Shown here: positions 32,777-41,571 of the stretch, piece by piece | How the letters are laid out: each line of letters starts with the position of its first letter | Position numbering within the stretch: position 1 is the first letter of the stretch | Origin: an uncultured Eubacteriales bacterium | GTDB lineage: Bacteria > Bacillota > Clostridia > Oscillospirales > CAG-272 | Length of the DNA: 64,000 nt | Reading direction: 5' to 3' | NCBI GenBank assembly: GCA_900542425.1 | Contig: UQNQ01000002.1 | Span: 1-64,000 of the forward strand | The notes under the pieces: model-generated | Told to the model about the DNA's origin: nothing | The model's database searches: none | The model's input: only the letters and a program-made list of their open reading frames with translations | Made by a program: the position numbers and the translations under genes

Positions 32777-34169
32777 ATGTGATGCATTAACACAAAAGGT
32801 ACGCCTTACCTGCAAAAAATACGGCTTCTATTCCGACGGCGGAAAAACCCTCGTCGGATTTTCCGGCGGAGCTGATTCCGTATGCATGCTTCATGTACTT
32901 CTCCGGCTCCTCGGCGCTTCTCGCATCGCAGCCATTCATATCAATCACATGCTTCGAGGCGCGGATGCGGATGAGGACGAACAGTTTTGCCGCAGCGTTT
33001 GTGAAAACTTCGGAGTTCCTTTTTATGCGGAACATATCGATGTCCCGGCAATCTCAGAAGGCACTGGCATCGAGGAGACAGCCCGCAAGCTTCGCTATCG
33101 TATCTTTGAACAGTATGCCGAACAAAAAGCTTTCTCCACCGTTTCTCTCGCACATACGGCAAGCGACAATCTCGAAACCATGCTTTTCTGTCTTTGCCGC
33201 GGCGCAGGACTCGACGGACTTTCCGGCATTCCGCCTGTCCGTCCGCTTGGAGCTCATTCCATCGTTAGACCTCTCATCGCCTGTACAAGAGAGGAAATTC
33301 TCTCTTATCTATCGGAACATAAGCTTGATTTCCGGACAGACAAAACCAATTTTGACACCCATTACACTCGGAATTTTATTCGGCATGAAATTGTTCCGAA
33401 ACTAAAAAAAATCAATTCTGCCGCTGAGGAAAACGCATCTGCCGCCTCCATGGCGGTGGCAGATGCCGCCTCATGGATTCATGGCGAAGCGCAGCGATTT
33501 CTCACGGAAAACAGAGTAAAAAGCGCAGAAATTCCTTACCAGAAGCTCTTGGAGCTTCCGGCAGCATTGCTTTACGAAATCTTCGATTGCTTATATCGGC
33601 GGGCCGGCGGAAGCACCCTGCCCCGTGTCCAGGCAGAAGCGGTGCGAAATCTTGTTTTATCCGACAAAAAAGGAAAATGCGTCAATCTTTCGGAAGGAAT
33701 CACCGCCGTAATTGACGGAAATATGCTCCGGCTGCTTCCGGATGAAATTTGGAAAGCATCTTGCAAGCAGCCCGAATTTTTCATTCCTCTCCGAAAAGGG
33801 GAAAACCTTCTGCCTTCCGGGAACTTCCTATACATTGGAGTAACTCCTCCTGAAAAGATCAAAAACACCGCCTCTTTTTCCGCCCATATCCGTTTGCCTG
33901 TGGAAGTTCTTCAAAACCTGTATGCGAGAGCACGTCACACCGGTGAACGTTATCTGTCAGGCGGGATTACCCGTATTTTAAAAAAGCAAATGTGCGCAGC
34001 GCCGTCTGCCGCAAAACGGTACCGTCCCGTTATATGCTATCAAAACAATATTATTTGGTTTCCCGGACTCGGCGCCGCAGACGGCATTCCGGACGGGGAT
34101 CAAACCGATTTTTTCTATTTTGAAACAGAAACATCCGAAAGGGAAAACACATATGGATCTACATCTTGA
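32763..34169 (+). CDS. tilS: tRNA(Ile)-lysidine synthase
   Basis: TilS modifies C34 of the tRNA-Ile CAU anticodon to lysidine, using ATP and lysine, so that it reads AUA. The 468-residue protein has the PP-loop SGGADS near residue 34, INHMLRGADADEDEQFCR, TASDNLETMLF, and a C-terminal TilS_C region with GERYLSGGITRILKK. The ATG at 32763 has AGGA 8 nt before it and lies inside the end of dnaB. It overlaps hpt by 17 bases. The dnaB-tilS coupling is unusual relative to the spoIIE-tilS-hpt-ftsH order of Bacillus. Confidence 0.95.
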   Translation: MKNSECDALTQKVRLTCKKYGFYSDGGKTLVGFSGGADSVCMLHVLLRLLGASRIAAIHINHMLRGADADEDEQFCRSVCENFGVPFYAEHIDVPAISEGTGIEETARKLRYRIFEQYAEQKAFSTVSLAHTASDNLETMLFCLCRGAGLDGLSGIPPVRPLGAHSIVRPLIACTREEILSYLSEHKLDFRTDKTNFDTHYTRNFIRHEIVPKLKKINSAAEENASAASMAVADAASWIHGEAQRFLTENRVKSAEIPYQKLLELPAALLYEIFDCLYRRAGGSTLPRVQAEAVRNLVLSDKKGKCVNLSEGITAVIDGNMLRLLPDEIWKASCKQPEFFIPLRKGENLLPSGNFLYIGVTPPEKIKNTASFSAHIRLPVEVLQNLYARARHTGERYLSGGITRILKKQMCAAPSAAKRYRPVICYQNNIIWFPGLGAADGIPDGDQTDFFYFETETSERENTYGSTS

Positions 34170-34701
34170 TATTCAAAAAATACTGGTCAGCGAAGAACAG
34201 CTTTCTGCAATCGTAGAGCGGCTCGCGAAAGAGGTAAGCCGTGATTATGCCGATAAAAAACTTCTTCTTGTCGGCATTTTAAAAGGCTCCGTTGTCTTTA
34301 TGGGAGACCTGATGAAAAAGCTTACCATTCCCTCTCAGATTGATTTTATGAAAGTATCCTCCTACGGCTCCGGTACCCGATCATCCGGATATGTAAAAAT
34401 TACGCTTGATCTTCTGAGAGACGATCTGGAAAGCACGGACATCCTCATTGTGGAAGATATTATCGACAGCGGAAAAACCTTATCCGCTCTTACAAAAATG
34501 CTGGACGCAAGAGGTGCCCGCAGCGTGCGTACCTGTACCCTGCTTGATAAACCGTCACGGCGAGAGGTGGCATTTACACCGGATTATATCGGTGCGGAAA
34601 TTCCCGACGAATTTGTTGTCGGATATGGGCTGGATTATAACGAGGATTATCGGACACTGCCCTTTGTCGGTGTCCTGAAAGAAGAAATTTATCGAAAATA
34701 G
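34153..34701 (+). CDS. hpt: Hypoxanthine phosphoribosyltransferase
   Basis: The 182-residue enzyme salvages hypoxanthine and guanine to IMP and GMP using PRPP. The PRPP-binding motif is VEDIIDSGKTL, preceded by GILKGSVVFMGDL and followed by the YDFVVGYGLDYNEDYRTLP-like region EFVVGYGLDYNEDYRTLP. It begins inside tilS, with a GAAAGGG site. In Bacillus hpt sits between tilS and ftsH; here ftsH is replaced by a 63-residue membrane protein. Confidence 0.97.
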   Translation: MDLHLDIQKILVSEEQLSAIVERLAKEVSRDYADKKLLLVGILKGSVVFMGDLMKKLTIPSQIDFMKVSSYGSGTRSSGYVKITLDLLRDDLESTDILIVEDIIDSGKTLSALTKMLDARGARSVRTCTLLDKPSRREVAFTPDYIGAEIPDEFVVGYGLDYNEDYRTLPFVGVLKEEIYRK

Positions 34702-34783
34702 AAGATCCATGATGAGAAAAAATTTCTTTTCGAACGACAAAAGGACAAGAACCCATCCACGCCGAACAGAAAGGAGTTTTTTC

Positions 34784-34975
34784 ATGAAAAAATGGATCGC
34801 ACCTGTTTTGGTCCTTGCGTTTACTGTTCTTCTGATTCTATGGGGAAAAGGCATCACGGAAAAAATTCTGAAAAATCACACGGATAAGAACACGCGGGCT
34901 CTCAAATCGCCAAAGCAGGAAATACTACTGTATGAGACCATCTGCATGGAGAATCCCATAAATCTTTATTTTTGA
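34784..34975 (+). CDS. Small single-TM protein, hypothetical
   Basis: This 63-residue protein opens MKKWIAPVLVLAFTVLLILWGKG with one TM, then a charged Lys-rich part and an ending with no known motif. The ATG at 34784 has an AAAGGAG site 7 nt upstream, which is strong support for a real small gene. It follows hpt by 82 bases, where ftsH normally lies. No family is recognised. It could be an accessory membrane peptide or a relic of a longer protein. Confidence 0.6.
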   Translation: MKKWIAPVLVLAFTVLLILWGKGITEKILKNHTDKNTRALKSPKQEILLYETICMENPINLYF

Positions 34976-35186
34976 CAAATCCTCATCGGCCTTGTCTGCA
35001 AAAAACTTATGCGGGAAGTGGGGTCAATCTATCAAATTCATTTTCGATTCCAGAAAAATAAAATACATATAAACTTGCTTCTGCGCTTTTTATTTTTACA
35101 GTCTTTCCTTTTTACGAAAGACATATCATCCGCTGGACTGCCCATTTTTATCAAACTTGTATTCTGTAACGAATGACAAATATACA

Positions 35187-35228
35187 AAAAAATCGAGGAG
35201 CGCACATCCATGCGCTCCTCGATTTTTT
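35187..35228 (-). terminator. Terminator of proS
   Basis: A perfect 18-bp stem (35187-35204 with 35211-35228) with 6-nt loop and A/T ends, 30 bases after the proS stop. It could also stop transcripts from hpt. Between 34976 and 35186 I see only a weak 7-bp hairpin at 35101-35121. Confidence 0.9.
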
Positions 35229-35258
35229 ATCTTTTTGCCACTCCGAACATTTTCATAT

Positions 35259-36980
35259 TCAAATCTGATATTTGGAAAGCTCCGTCTGTACAAGTTCTGC
35301 AATTTTTTCCGTGGCATCCGCAATCGGAAATTCTCCCTTCCACGACTTGTCGCGCAGCGAAACCTCCACAACCCCGCGCTCACAGGTTTTCGGTGACACA
35401 ACGGCGCGCACCGGGATCCCGAAAAGATCCGCATCAGCAAACATTGCGCCGGGACGAATATTCCGATCGTCATAAAGAACCTCGACGCCAGACGACTGAA
35501 GGCTCTCATAAAGCGCATCCGCAACGTCACTTACCGTTTTATCGTCACAGCGCAGATTACAGATTTCCACCTGCCAAGGCGCGATTGACATCGGCCAGAT
35601 GGGACCATAGTCATCATGACTTTCCTGACAAATGGAAGCGCAAAGTCTGCCGACACCGATTCCGTAACAGCCCATAATCGGATTTTGAAGTTCACCGTTC
35701 GCATCAAGATAGGTCATGCCCATTGATTTTGTATATTTGGTTCCAAGCTGAAAGATATTTCCGATTTCAATTCCCTTCTGGATCGTGATGGCATGTTTGC
35801 CGCAGACAGGGCAAACAGCACCCGCGTAAATTTTCGCCACATCGACATAATCGACTTTACCGATATCACGTTCGATACAAAATCCGGTATAGTGATAATC
35901 CGTTTCATTTGCTCCGCATACAAGATTTTCAATTCCGGCAAGCGATCTGTCCCATACGACCGTGACGTTCTCAGTTAGTCCGATTGCACCGATAAAGCCC
36001 GCAACAATACCGCTTTCCTCTGTGACCACTGCCGGATGGATTTCACAGCCAAGGAAATTACGCAGCTTTGTTTCATTGACATCAAGATCTCCGCGGATAA
36101 AGACAATGACGTAGGAATCGTCTGCATTGCGCTGATAAACCACCGCCTTGCAAAGGCGTTTTGCATCCGCATCCAAAAATTTTGCCAGATCCTCAATGGT
36201 CTTCGCTCCCGGCGTATGCACTTTGGCAAGCGGTGCCGTCTCCCCGGCTGCGTTTTCCACAATGCACTCCGCCGCTTCCATATTCGCCTTGTAGCCGCAT
36301 TCCGGACAAATGGCAAGCGTATCCTCACCGATTTCGGAAAGCAGCATAAACTCATGGGATACGCTTCCTCCCATCATACCGGAATCGGATTTTACCGCGA
36401 TCACATGTTTTGCACCGGCACGACGGAAAATACGTTCATATGCTTCATAGCAACGCTGATAATACTGTTCCAGATCTGCTTGCGAGGTATGGAACGAATA
36501 GGCGTCCTTCATGGTAAATTCACGCACGCGGATAAGTCCCCCGCGGGCACGCGGTTCATCCCGAAATTTCGTCTGAATCTGATAGATCATAAACGGAAAA
36601 TCAGCATATGATTTTGCCGTGTCACGCGCAAGATGTACCGCAGCTTCCTCATGGGTCATACCAAGAACCATATCGTTACCGTTTCTGTCTTTCAAACGGA
36701 CAAGCTCACTGCCGACGCTTTCAAATCTGCCGGACTGTTGCCAAAGGGTTGCCGGCATGACAACTGGGAACAAGACCTCTTCACCGTCAATGCGATCCAT
36801 CTCCTCGCGGATAATCTTCTCTATCTTAGATGTGATACGTTTTGCCGGAGTAAACAGCGAATAAATACCGTTTCCTACGTACTTCATATAGCCACCGCGC
36901 ATCATAAGCGCATGGCTTGCAATAACACAGTCTTTCGGCGCTTCCTTAAACCGCTCGCCGAGCATTCTGCCAACCTTCAT
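35259..36980 (-). CDS. proS: Proline--tRNA ligase, bacterial type
   Basis: ProRS charges tRNA-Pro. The 573-residue protein has the class II motifs: LWQQSGRFESVGSEL, the motif 2 FRDEPRARGGLIRVREFTMKDAYSF and the motif 3 GIGVGRLCASICQESHD. The editing insertion domain is present between motifs 2 and 3 (with VVYQRNADDSYVIVFIRGD), so this is the prokaryotic ProS type 1. The C-terminal anticodon domain follows. A perfect promoter precedes it; the 5' leader is only about 50 bases, so there is no T-box. Confidence 0.97.
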   Translation of the reverse strand: MKVGRMLGERFKEAPKDCVIASHALMMRGGYMKYVGNGIYSLFTPAKRITSKIEKIIREEMDRIDGEEVLFPVVMPATLWQQSGRFESVGSELVRLKDRNGNDMVLGMTHEEAAVHLARDTAKSYADFPFMIYQIQTKFRDEPRARGGLIRVREFTMKDAYSFHTSQADLEQYYQRCYEAYERIFRRAGAKHVIAVKSDSGMMGGSVSHEFMLLSEIGEDTLAICPECGYKANMEAAECIVENAAGETAPLAKVHTPGAKTIEDLAKFLDADAKRLCKAVVYQRNADDSYVIVFIRGDLDVNETKLRNFLGCEIHPAVVTEESGIVAGFIGAIGLTENVTVVWDRSLAGIENLVCGANETDYHYTGFCIERDIGKVDYVDVAKIYAGAVCPVCGKHAITIQKGIEIGNIFQLGTKYTKSMGMTYLDANGELQNPIMGCYGIGVGRLCASICQESHDDYGPIWPMSIAPWQVEICNLRCDDKTVSDVADALYESLQSSGVEVLYDDRNIRPGAMFADADLFGIPVRAVVSPKTCERGVVEVSLRDKSWKGEFPIADATEKIAELVQTELSKYQI

Positions 36981-37034
36981 GGGTGCCTCCGATATATTGA
37001 AATTCTATTTGACATATACAGGTATATATTTGGA

Positions 37035-37063
37035 ATTATATCATTATAAACAAACGATGTCAA
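37035..37063 (-). promoter_or_regulatory. Consensus promoter of proS
   Basis: On the minus strand TTGACA (37058-37063), 17 nt, TATAAT (37035-37040); both boxes are perfect. Confidence 0.85.
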
Positions 37064-37126
37064 GCAAAAAGCCGGAAAAAGCATAGGGTTCAAGCTCCTT
37101 TTCCCAAATCTTTCTGGCCAAAAACA

Positions 37127-37153
37127 AAGATGCCCGTTTTCCCGGGCATCTTT
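37127..37153 (-). terminator. Terminator of the gtrA operon
   Basis: A stem of about 10-11 bp (37127-37136 with 37143-37153) abuts the stop of the polytopic membrane gene; on the minus strand the tail reads TTTGTTTTT. Confidence 0.8.
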
Positions 37154-38800
37154 TTAATCCAAAAAGATATTTCCGCCAAATTCCAGAACATAATATCCGT
37201 CGATGTTAAATTCAGACAAAAGTCCCCGATATGCAATCAGTTTTCTTCCGTACAAACTACTCATAAACGTGGTATATTCGTCCGACGTAAGCAGCAGAAA
37301 ATAGCTTTCCTGACCTTCTATATCTTCATACCAGCTCTCCGCGGATTGATAACGGTTCGGCGTAATACCGGATGCGTCAATGTTGATATTTCTCACTAAA
37401 ATATTCCCGTCAGACAGAAGAGTCGTTCTTCCTGCGTTCCAAAAGGAAGCATATCCGTAATCCAGTCCTCGTTCTTCCAGCTCTTCAATCACCTCATAGA
37501 TCGGATCATCCGAACCGTAATCGGCTGGAATTTTTGCAATAGTTACGAAATTCACAAGAGAAAATGCCAGAATGACCACCAAGAAAAGAATTCCTATCCG
37601 CTTTCCCACAATTCCGTTTTCCAAGACAAAATGACGAATACAAAGAAATGTTGCGACAGCGGCACTGCCGACAAGCGGCGTCAGCCGCCATTCCGCAGCA
37701 GACAGCATTCCGCAAATATAACCAAACAAAATGACCGCTGTCAAAATCCAATGCGCCAAAAGCGCGATCTTTGTATAGGGATCTCGGATTTTGTGATAAC
37801 GAAACAAAAGAATTATCGGGCAGACAAGCATAGCCAATGCCCCCGCAAGACGCAGAATCGTTACGACGGACGACCATGCAAAAAGCTTTGACGCGGTGAC
37901 ATCAATGCCAAGCAGAGAAAAATACTGCTCGAAAAACTTTGCGGCATTCTCACGCCATACGGAAAGATCAGACCAAAGAGAATATGCATTCTCATAACCT
38001 GCGGAAATGGAACCTCCCTTTGTCAATACCGAAAGCAAAACAAATCCTGCAAGTACCCCAACCAGCATAATCAGCGCCGCAACATATTTTCTCCCGTTTC
38101 TCATAGAGAAAAGAGGTGTTTCTCCATCAAAAAAAGCATACAAGACAAGCGCGCCAAGAACCGGTACCGCCGTCAGCATTAGAATCTGAAATCCATCTGT
38201 CCCGCAGCCGACACAAACAGCAAAAAGAAGAACTGACCAAACAATAAATTTTGCATTTTTCCCTTTTTCACAGGAGCTGTTCAAAATGCGGAACAAAAGA
38301 CCAAGCAGAAGAAATACAAGAATAATACCGAGGCTGTAATAGATCGTATGCTCCCACATAATCTCCCGCAGTTTTTCTGAACCAGAAAGGACCAGCGATA
38401 CAGAAAACACAGCGGCGGCTGTCCATTTCCAATCCCATTTCATGGAGCGGAAAAAGAAAGTAAGTACTGCGCAGAACAGAACGGCAAACACACACATACT
38501 GAAAATCTGCGCCTGCATGGAAAGACCGAATACCGCAACGGCAGGAACCATCCATATTCCGGAACCAAACGGCAGAAGTGCGGCGTAATAGAAATCCTCT
38601 GATAATATTTTTCCGGATTCCAGCGTTGCGTTCGCCCATAGAATGGAATCTGCACAATCGGAATGGAAAAAGCCTTCGGATGGACCGATAATATAATACA
38701 GCAAAATACCAAGAGAGAGCGCGAAAAGAGGGAGCGCAACAAGAAGATCCTTTAACCAGCGCTTTTCTTTCAGATGTTCAAAATCAATCTTCAGCTTCAT
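37154..38800 (-). CDS. Polytopic membrane protein, GT-C-like
   Basis: The 548-residue protein has about ten TM segments with a first extracytoplasmic loop FFHSDCADSILWANATLESGK holding a D/E pair, as in GT-C glycosyltransferases that use polyprenyl-phosphate sugars. The C-terminal ~120 residues form a soluble, mixed domain with GLDYGYASFWNAGRTTL. No named family is certain. Being next to gtrA and an FAD oxidoreductase, it most likely transfers or builds sugars of a surface glycan. The ribosome site upstream is weak: an AAGGGG sequence lies before the ATG. Confidence 0.75.
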   Translation of the reverse strand: MKLKIDFEHLKEKRWLKDLLVALPLFALSLGILLYYIIGPSEGFFHSDCADSILWANATLESGKILSEDFYYAALLPFGSGIWMVPAVAVFGLSMQAQIFSMCVFAVLFCAVLTFFFRSMKWDWKWTAAAVFSVSLVLSGSEKLREIMWEHTIYYSLGIILVFLLLGLLFRILNSSCEKGKNAKFIVWSVLLFAVCVGCGTDGFQILMLTAVPVLGALVLYAFFDGETPLFSMRNGRKYVAALIMLVGVLAGFVLLSVLTKGGSISAGYENAYSLWSDLSVWRENAAKFFEQYFSLLGIDVTASKLFAWSSVVTILRLAGALAMLVCPIILLFRYHKIRDPYTKIALLAHWILTAVILFGYICGMLSAAEWRLTPLVGSAAVATFLCIRHFVLENGIVGKRIGILFLVVILAFSLVNFVTIAKIPADYGSDDPIYEVIEELEERGLDYGYASFWNAGRTTLLSDGNILVRNINIDASGITPNRYQSAESWYEDIEGQESYFLLLTSDEYTTFMSSLYGRKLIAYRGLLSEFNIDGYYVLEFGGNIFLD

Positions 38801-38830
38801 TTTCGACCCCTTTATTTTCTGGTACAGACT

Positions 38831-40399
38831 TTATTCTTTTGTAGTTTTTTCTTCGTGATATTCCTTCTCCGTATTGACGTTCCAAACGGCTTCTTTGGAA
38901 ACAGAGCCTTGGGAAACGGCGCGAACCGCCTCCATTGCAGTCAACATAGAATGGTCCATATTGTTATATCGATGCTGCCCATTCCGTCCTATGCACCAAA
39001 GGTTATCTATTCCGTCAAGATAGGTTCGTACGGTATCAAAATCCGCATAAGAACCAAAATAAGCGGGATACGCTTTTTTGATTTTGATTCGGACACTGTC
39101 GAGCACATCTGCGGCGTCAATAACGCCGATTTTTGCAAGCTCATCTGTCGCAAAACGGATAAAGTCTTCATCCGTCATATTCCAAAGCTCGTCTCCCTCG
39201 TTGCAGAAATATTCAAGACCAATCCATACGGTATGCTGAAAATCCTTCACCATATAAGGAGACCAGTTATTAAAAATCTGAAGCCTTCCAAGCTTCACCT
39301 CGCGCTCCTGCACGTAAATCCAGCAGTCAGGCACAATATTCCCGACGGTTTTAATCTTCGTCTGGTTGTGAATCTTCAGCTTGTCCACAAGCAGTCCGAC
39401 CGTCATAAAATCACGATACGGAAGCGCAGACGCAATATCGTGAACTTTCTTCGGCACAGTGCTTCCCATTCCCTCGACAAGATCCTTTACAGGCATGGAA
39501 GAAAAATAAAAATCCGCTTCCATGCGCTCATCTTTGCCATCACGCACAACACCGACACCTGAAATATGGGTTCCGTCCGTTTCTATCGTTCTCACACGAC
39601 AATTTCGGATAATTTGCCCTCCCATTTTTTCAATACGGGAGGCAAGCGTTTCCCAAAGCTGTCCCGGTCCCTTTTTGGGATATAAATATTGCTCGATCAG
39701 GGACGTTTCCACATGTTTTTGACTTTTTCTGAAAGGCTTTGAAAGAAATGCCCAAACAGCACGCATCAGAGAAAGTCCTTTGACACGCTGTGCACCCCAG
39801 TCCGCGGAAATATCGGCAGGATTACGCCCCCAAACTTTCTCCGTATAGTCTTCAAAAAACATTTCATAGAGAGGCGCACCAAATCGATTGATATAGAAAT
39901 TTTTTAAGGAATCTTCCTTCTTTTTAAAAATACAAGACCAAAGATAGCCAAAACCAGCCTTCATCGTACGGGAAAAGCCCATATTTTTCAGAGTTTCCCC
40001 TTTCAGTGAAATCGGATAATCAAAAAATTTCTGTAAAAAATAAATTCTCGAGACACGATTACGCAGCAGCATAACCTCTTCGTCCTTTTCCGGATCCGGG
40101 CCTTCTTTTGCAATCGGTTTTTCTCGTTCCAAAAGAATATCATCTATTGATGGTGCTCCCTGCAGCGGCATCAATTCCTGCCAAAGCGCATTGACCTCGG
40201 GGCTTTTGGAAAAAAAGCGATGACCGCCGATGTCTATCCGATTTCCGTGATATTCGACCGTCCTCGATATGCCGCCGATGATGTTGCTTTCCTCGACAAT
40301 AATAGGCTTGATATCCGTTTTGGTAAGGAATTCATATGCCGCGGTAAGTCCCGCGGGACCTGCCCCGATAATAAGCGCCGTTCTTTGAGTTTCCGCCAT
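38831..40399 (-). CDS. FAD-dependent oxidoreductase, UDP-galactopyranose mutase-like
   Basis: This 522-residue flavoprotein opens with the dinucleotide-binding GAGPAGLTAAYEF, then the IVEESNIIGGISRTVEYHGNRIDIGGHRFFSKSPEV motif found in amine oxidase and UDP-galactopyranose mutase relatives. It has the C-terminal GRNGQHRYNNMDHSMLTAMEAV flavin site. Enzymes of this type in glycan loci reduce or isomerise nucleotide sugars or polyprenyl-linked sugars; the substrate here is not known. It starts with a GAGAGG site, 15 bases after gtrA. A classic Glf is shorter, about 370-390 residues, so this longer form is a different subfamily. Confidence 0.85.
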   Translation of the reverse strand: MAETQRTALIIGAGPAGLTAAYEFLTKTDIKPIIVEESNIIGGISRTVEYHGNRIDIGGHRFFSKSPEVNALWQELMPLQGAPSIDDILLEREKPIAKEGPDPEKDEEVMLLRNRVSRIYFLQKFFDYPISLKGETLKNMGFSRTMKAGFGYLWSCIFKKKEDSLKNFYINRFGAPLYEMFFEDYTEKVWGRNPADISADWGAQRVKGLSLMRAVWAFLSKPFRKSQKHVETSLIEQYLYPKKGPGQLWETLASRIEKMGGQIIRNCRVRTIETDGTHISGVGVVRDGKDERMEADFYFSSMPVKDLVEGMGSTVPKKVHDIASALPYRDFMTVGLLVDKLKIHNQTKIKTVGNIVPDCWIYVQEREVKLGRLQIFNNWSPYMVKDFQHTVWIGLEYFCNEGDELWNMTDEDFIRFATDELAKIGVIDAADVLDSVRIKIKKAYPAYFGSYADFDTVRTYLDGIDNLWCIGRNGQHRYNNMDHSMLTAMEAVRAVSQGSVSKEAVWNVNTEKEYHEEKTTKE

Positions 40400-40414
40400 A
40401 TGTGTAACCTCTCT

Positions 40415-40849
40415 TTATTTACCATGATAAACCAAAAGCTTGCGTCCGACATAATTCCAAATAAGAACAATTCCCTTCACGACACACGTAAGCAAAATAT
40501 ACCAAATTCCATGATCCCCGATAAACCGCGTACCAAGCAGCGTCAAGAACTCCGTCAGCCCAAAACCAATGATGCCAACCAGCACATAAAGGAAAAAGGC
40601 GCCTGCGGTTTTTCCACGCTTCTGCTGTTCCTGACTTTTAAAAACGAACCTATTTGACAAAATAAAATTCACGATAAGTCCCACAAGAAAGCCGACTGCA
40701 ACAGAAATCGCAACATATCCCTTATCATCCTTGCCGGCAGAAAACACATAGAACAGCATGAAATAATTCACCGCCATATCAACGACGGCAGAAATTCCTC
40801 CGACAACCGCATATCGCAGAAATTCGAAAAGAGTACTGCGGTTTTTCAT
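40415..40849 (-). CDS. GtrA-like polyprenyl-sugar membrane protein
   Basis: The 144-residue protein has four TM segments and matches the GtrA family, which moves undecaprenyl-phosphate-linked sugars across the membrane. FLRYAVVGGISAVVDMAVNY at the start and FILSNRFVFKSQE in the middle are typical. GGAGG lies upstream of the ATG. It heads a three-gene operon with an FAD oxidoreductase and a GT-C-like membrane protein, and its promoter is about 180 bases away, leaving a long AT-rich leader in which I recognise no riboswitch. Confidence 0.92.
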   Translation of the reverse strand: MKNRSTLFEFLRYAVVGGISAVVDMAVNYFMLFYVFSAGKDDKGYVAISVAVGFLVGLIVNFILSNRFVFKSQEQQKRGKTAGAFFLYVLVGIIGFGLTEFLTLLGTRFIGDHGIWYILLTCVVKGIVLIWNYVGRKLLVYHGK

Positions 40850-41022
40850 GAATCCTCCAAAATAACACTACCTTGTTCTTTATAGAAAAAATGATCCGGC
40901 GATATTGCCTGTCCCGAATAATCAAAATCATTTTTTCAACGGTTTCATAGAATATTTTTTAGTCGTATAAGAAATTTGACAATCTCACTTTATAAAAAAT
41001 ATTCTCATCCAATGATAGTATG

Positions 41023-41051
41023 ATTATACCTTATAAGCCGCAGTATTTCAA
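41023..41051 (-). promoter_or_regulatory. Promoter of the gtrA operon
   Basis: On the minus strand TTGAAA (41046-41051), 17 nt, TATAAT (41023-41028). The predicted leader is about 168 bases. Confidence 0.65.
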
Positions 41052-41096
41052 GACGCCACAACAAGAAATTCAAAAAATATTAAATGTTCATGAAAT

Positions 41097-41126
41097 AAAA
41101 AAAGCGCCAGGTGAGATTGGCGCTTT
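41097..41126 (-). terminator. Terminator of rpsT
   Basis: A 9-bp stem (41101-41109 with 41118-41126) with A and T runs on both sides, 20 bases after the rpsT stop. Confidence 0.85.
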
Positions 41127-41146
41127 CTTTTTTCTATTGATGCAAA

Positions 41147-41413
41147 TCAGCCGTTCATATGGTTGAGCATGGAAGTAAATCTGCTCTTTTTTCTTGCGGC
41201 ATTGTTCTTGTGAAGAATCCCGTGAGCAACTGCCTGATCGATCTTCTTGACAGCCTGCTTATACGTCTCCTGCGCAAGCGTCTTATCACCTGCGGCAACG
41301 GCAGCCTCGTATTTCTTCAGATCTGTTTTGAGCGCGGATTTGAACATCTTGTTCTGAAGCGTTTTTTTCTCAATTACCTTCACGCGCTTTTTTGCTGACT
41401 TAATATTCGGCAT
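41147..41413 (-). CDS. rpsT: 30S ribosomal protein S20
   Basis: The 88-residue basic protein begins MPNIKSAKKRVKVIEKKTLQN and ends KNNAARKKSRFTSMLN, both typical of S20, which folds as a three-helix bundle in the 30S body. The ATG at 41413 is 9 nt from an AGGAGG site; the ATG three codons earlier is too close to it. It has its own promoter and terminator. Confidence 0.97.
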   Translation of the reverse strand: MPNIKSAKKRVKVIEKKTLQNKMFKSALKTDLKKYEAAVAAGDKTLAQETYKQAVKKIDQAVAHGILHKNNAARKKSRFTSMLNHMNG

Positions 41414-41501
41414 CGCATACACCTCCTTCTCGATCCTGATAAAACCGGTGCTTCGCCATGAGAGGGTGGCGTCCTACCCTTTTTATCTGCGTTACTATAT
41501 A

Positions 41502-41530
41502 ACTATATCATTGAATTCAGAAAATATCAA
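41502..41530 (-). promoter_or_regulatory. Promoter of rpsT
   Basis: On the minus strand TTGATA (41525-41530), 17 nt, TATAGT (41502-41507), about 90 bases before the start. Confidence 0.65.
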
Positions 41531-41571
41531 GAGGTTTCTTGAAATTTATTTCGTAAAAAAGTCAAAATTTC

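Noticed and set aside
36981..37060. T-box leader for proS, or for leuS
   Set aside because: The proS leader is only about 50 bases and leuS starts 29 bases after rsfS; no specifier or antiterminator structure fits.
40850..41022. Riboswitch in the long gtrA leader
   Set aside because: The leader is AT-rich with no conserved core that I recognise.
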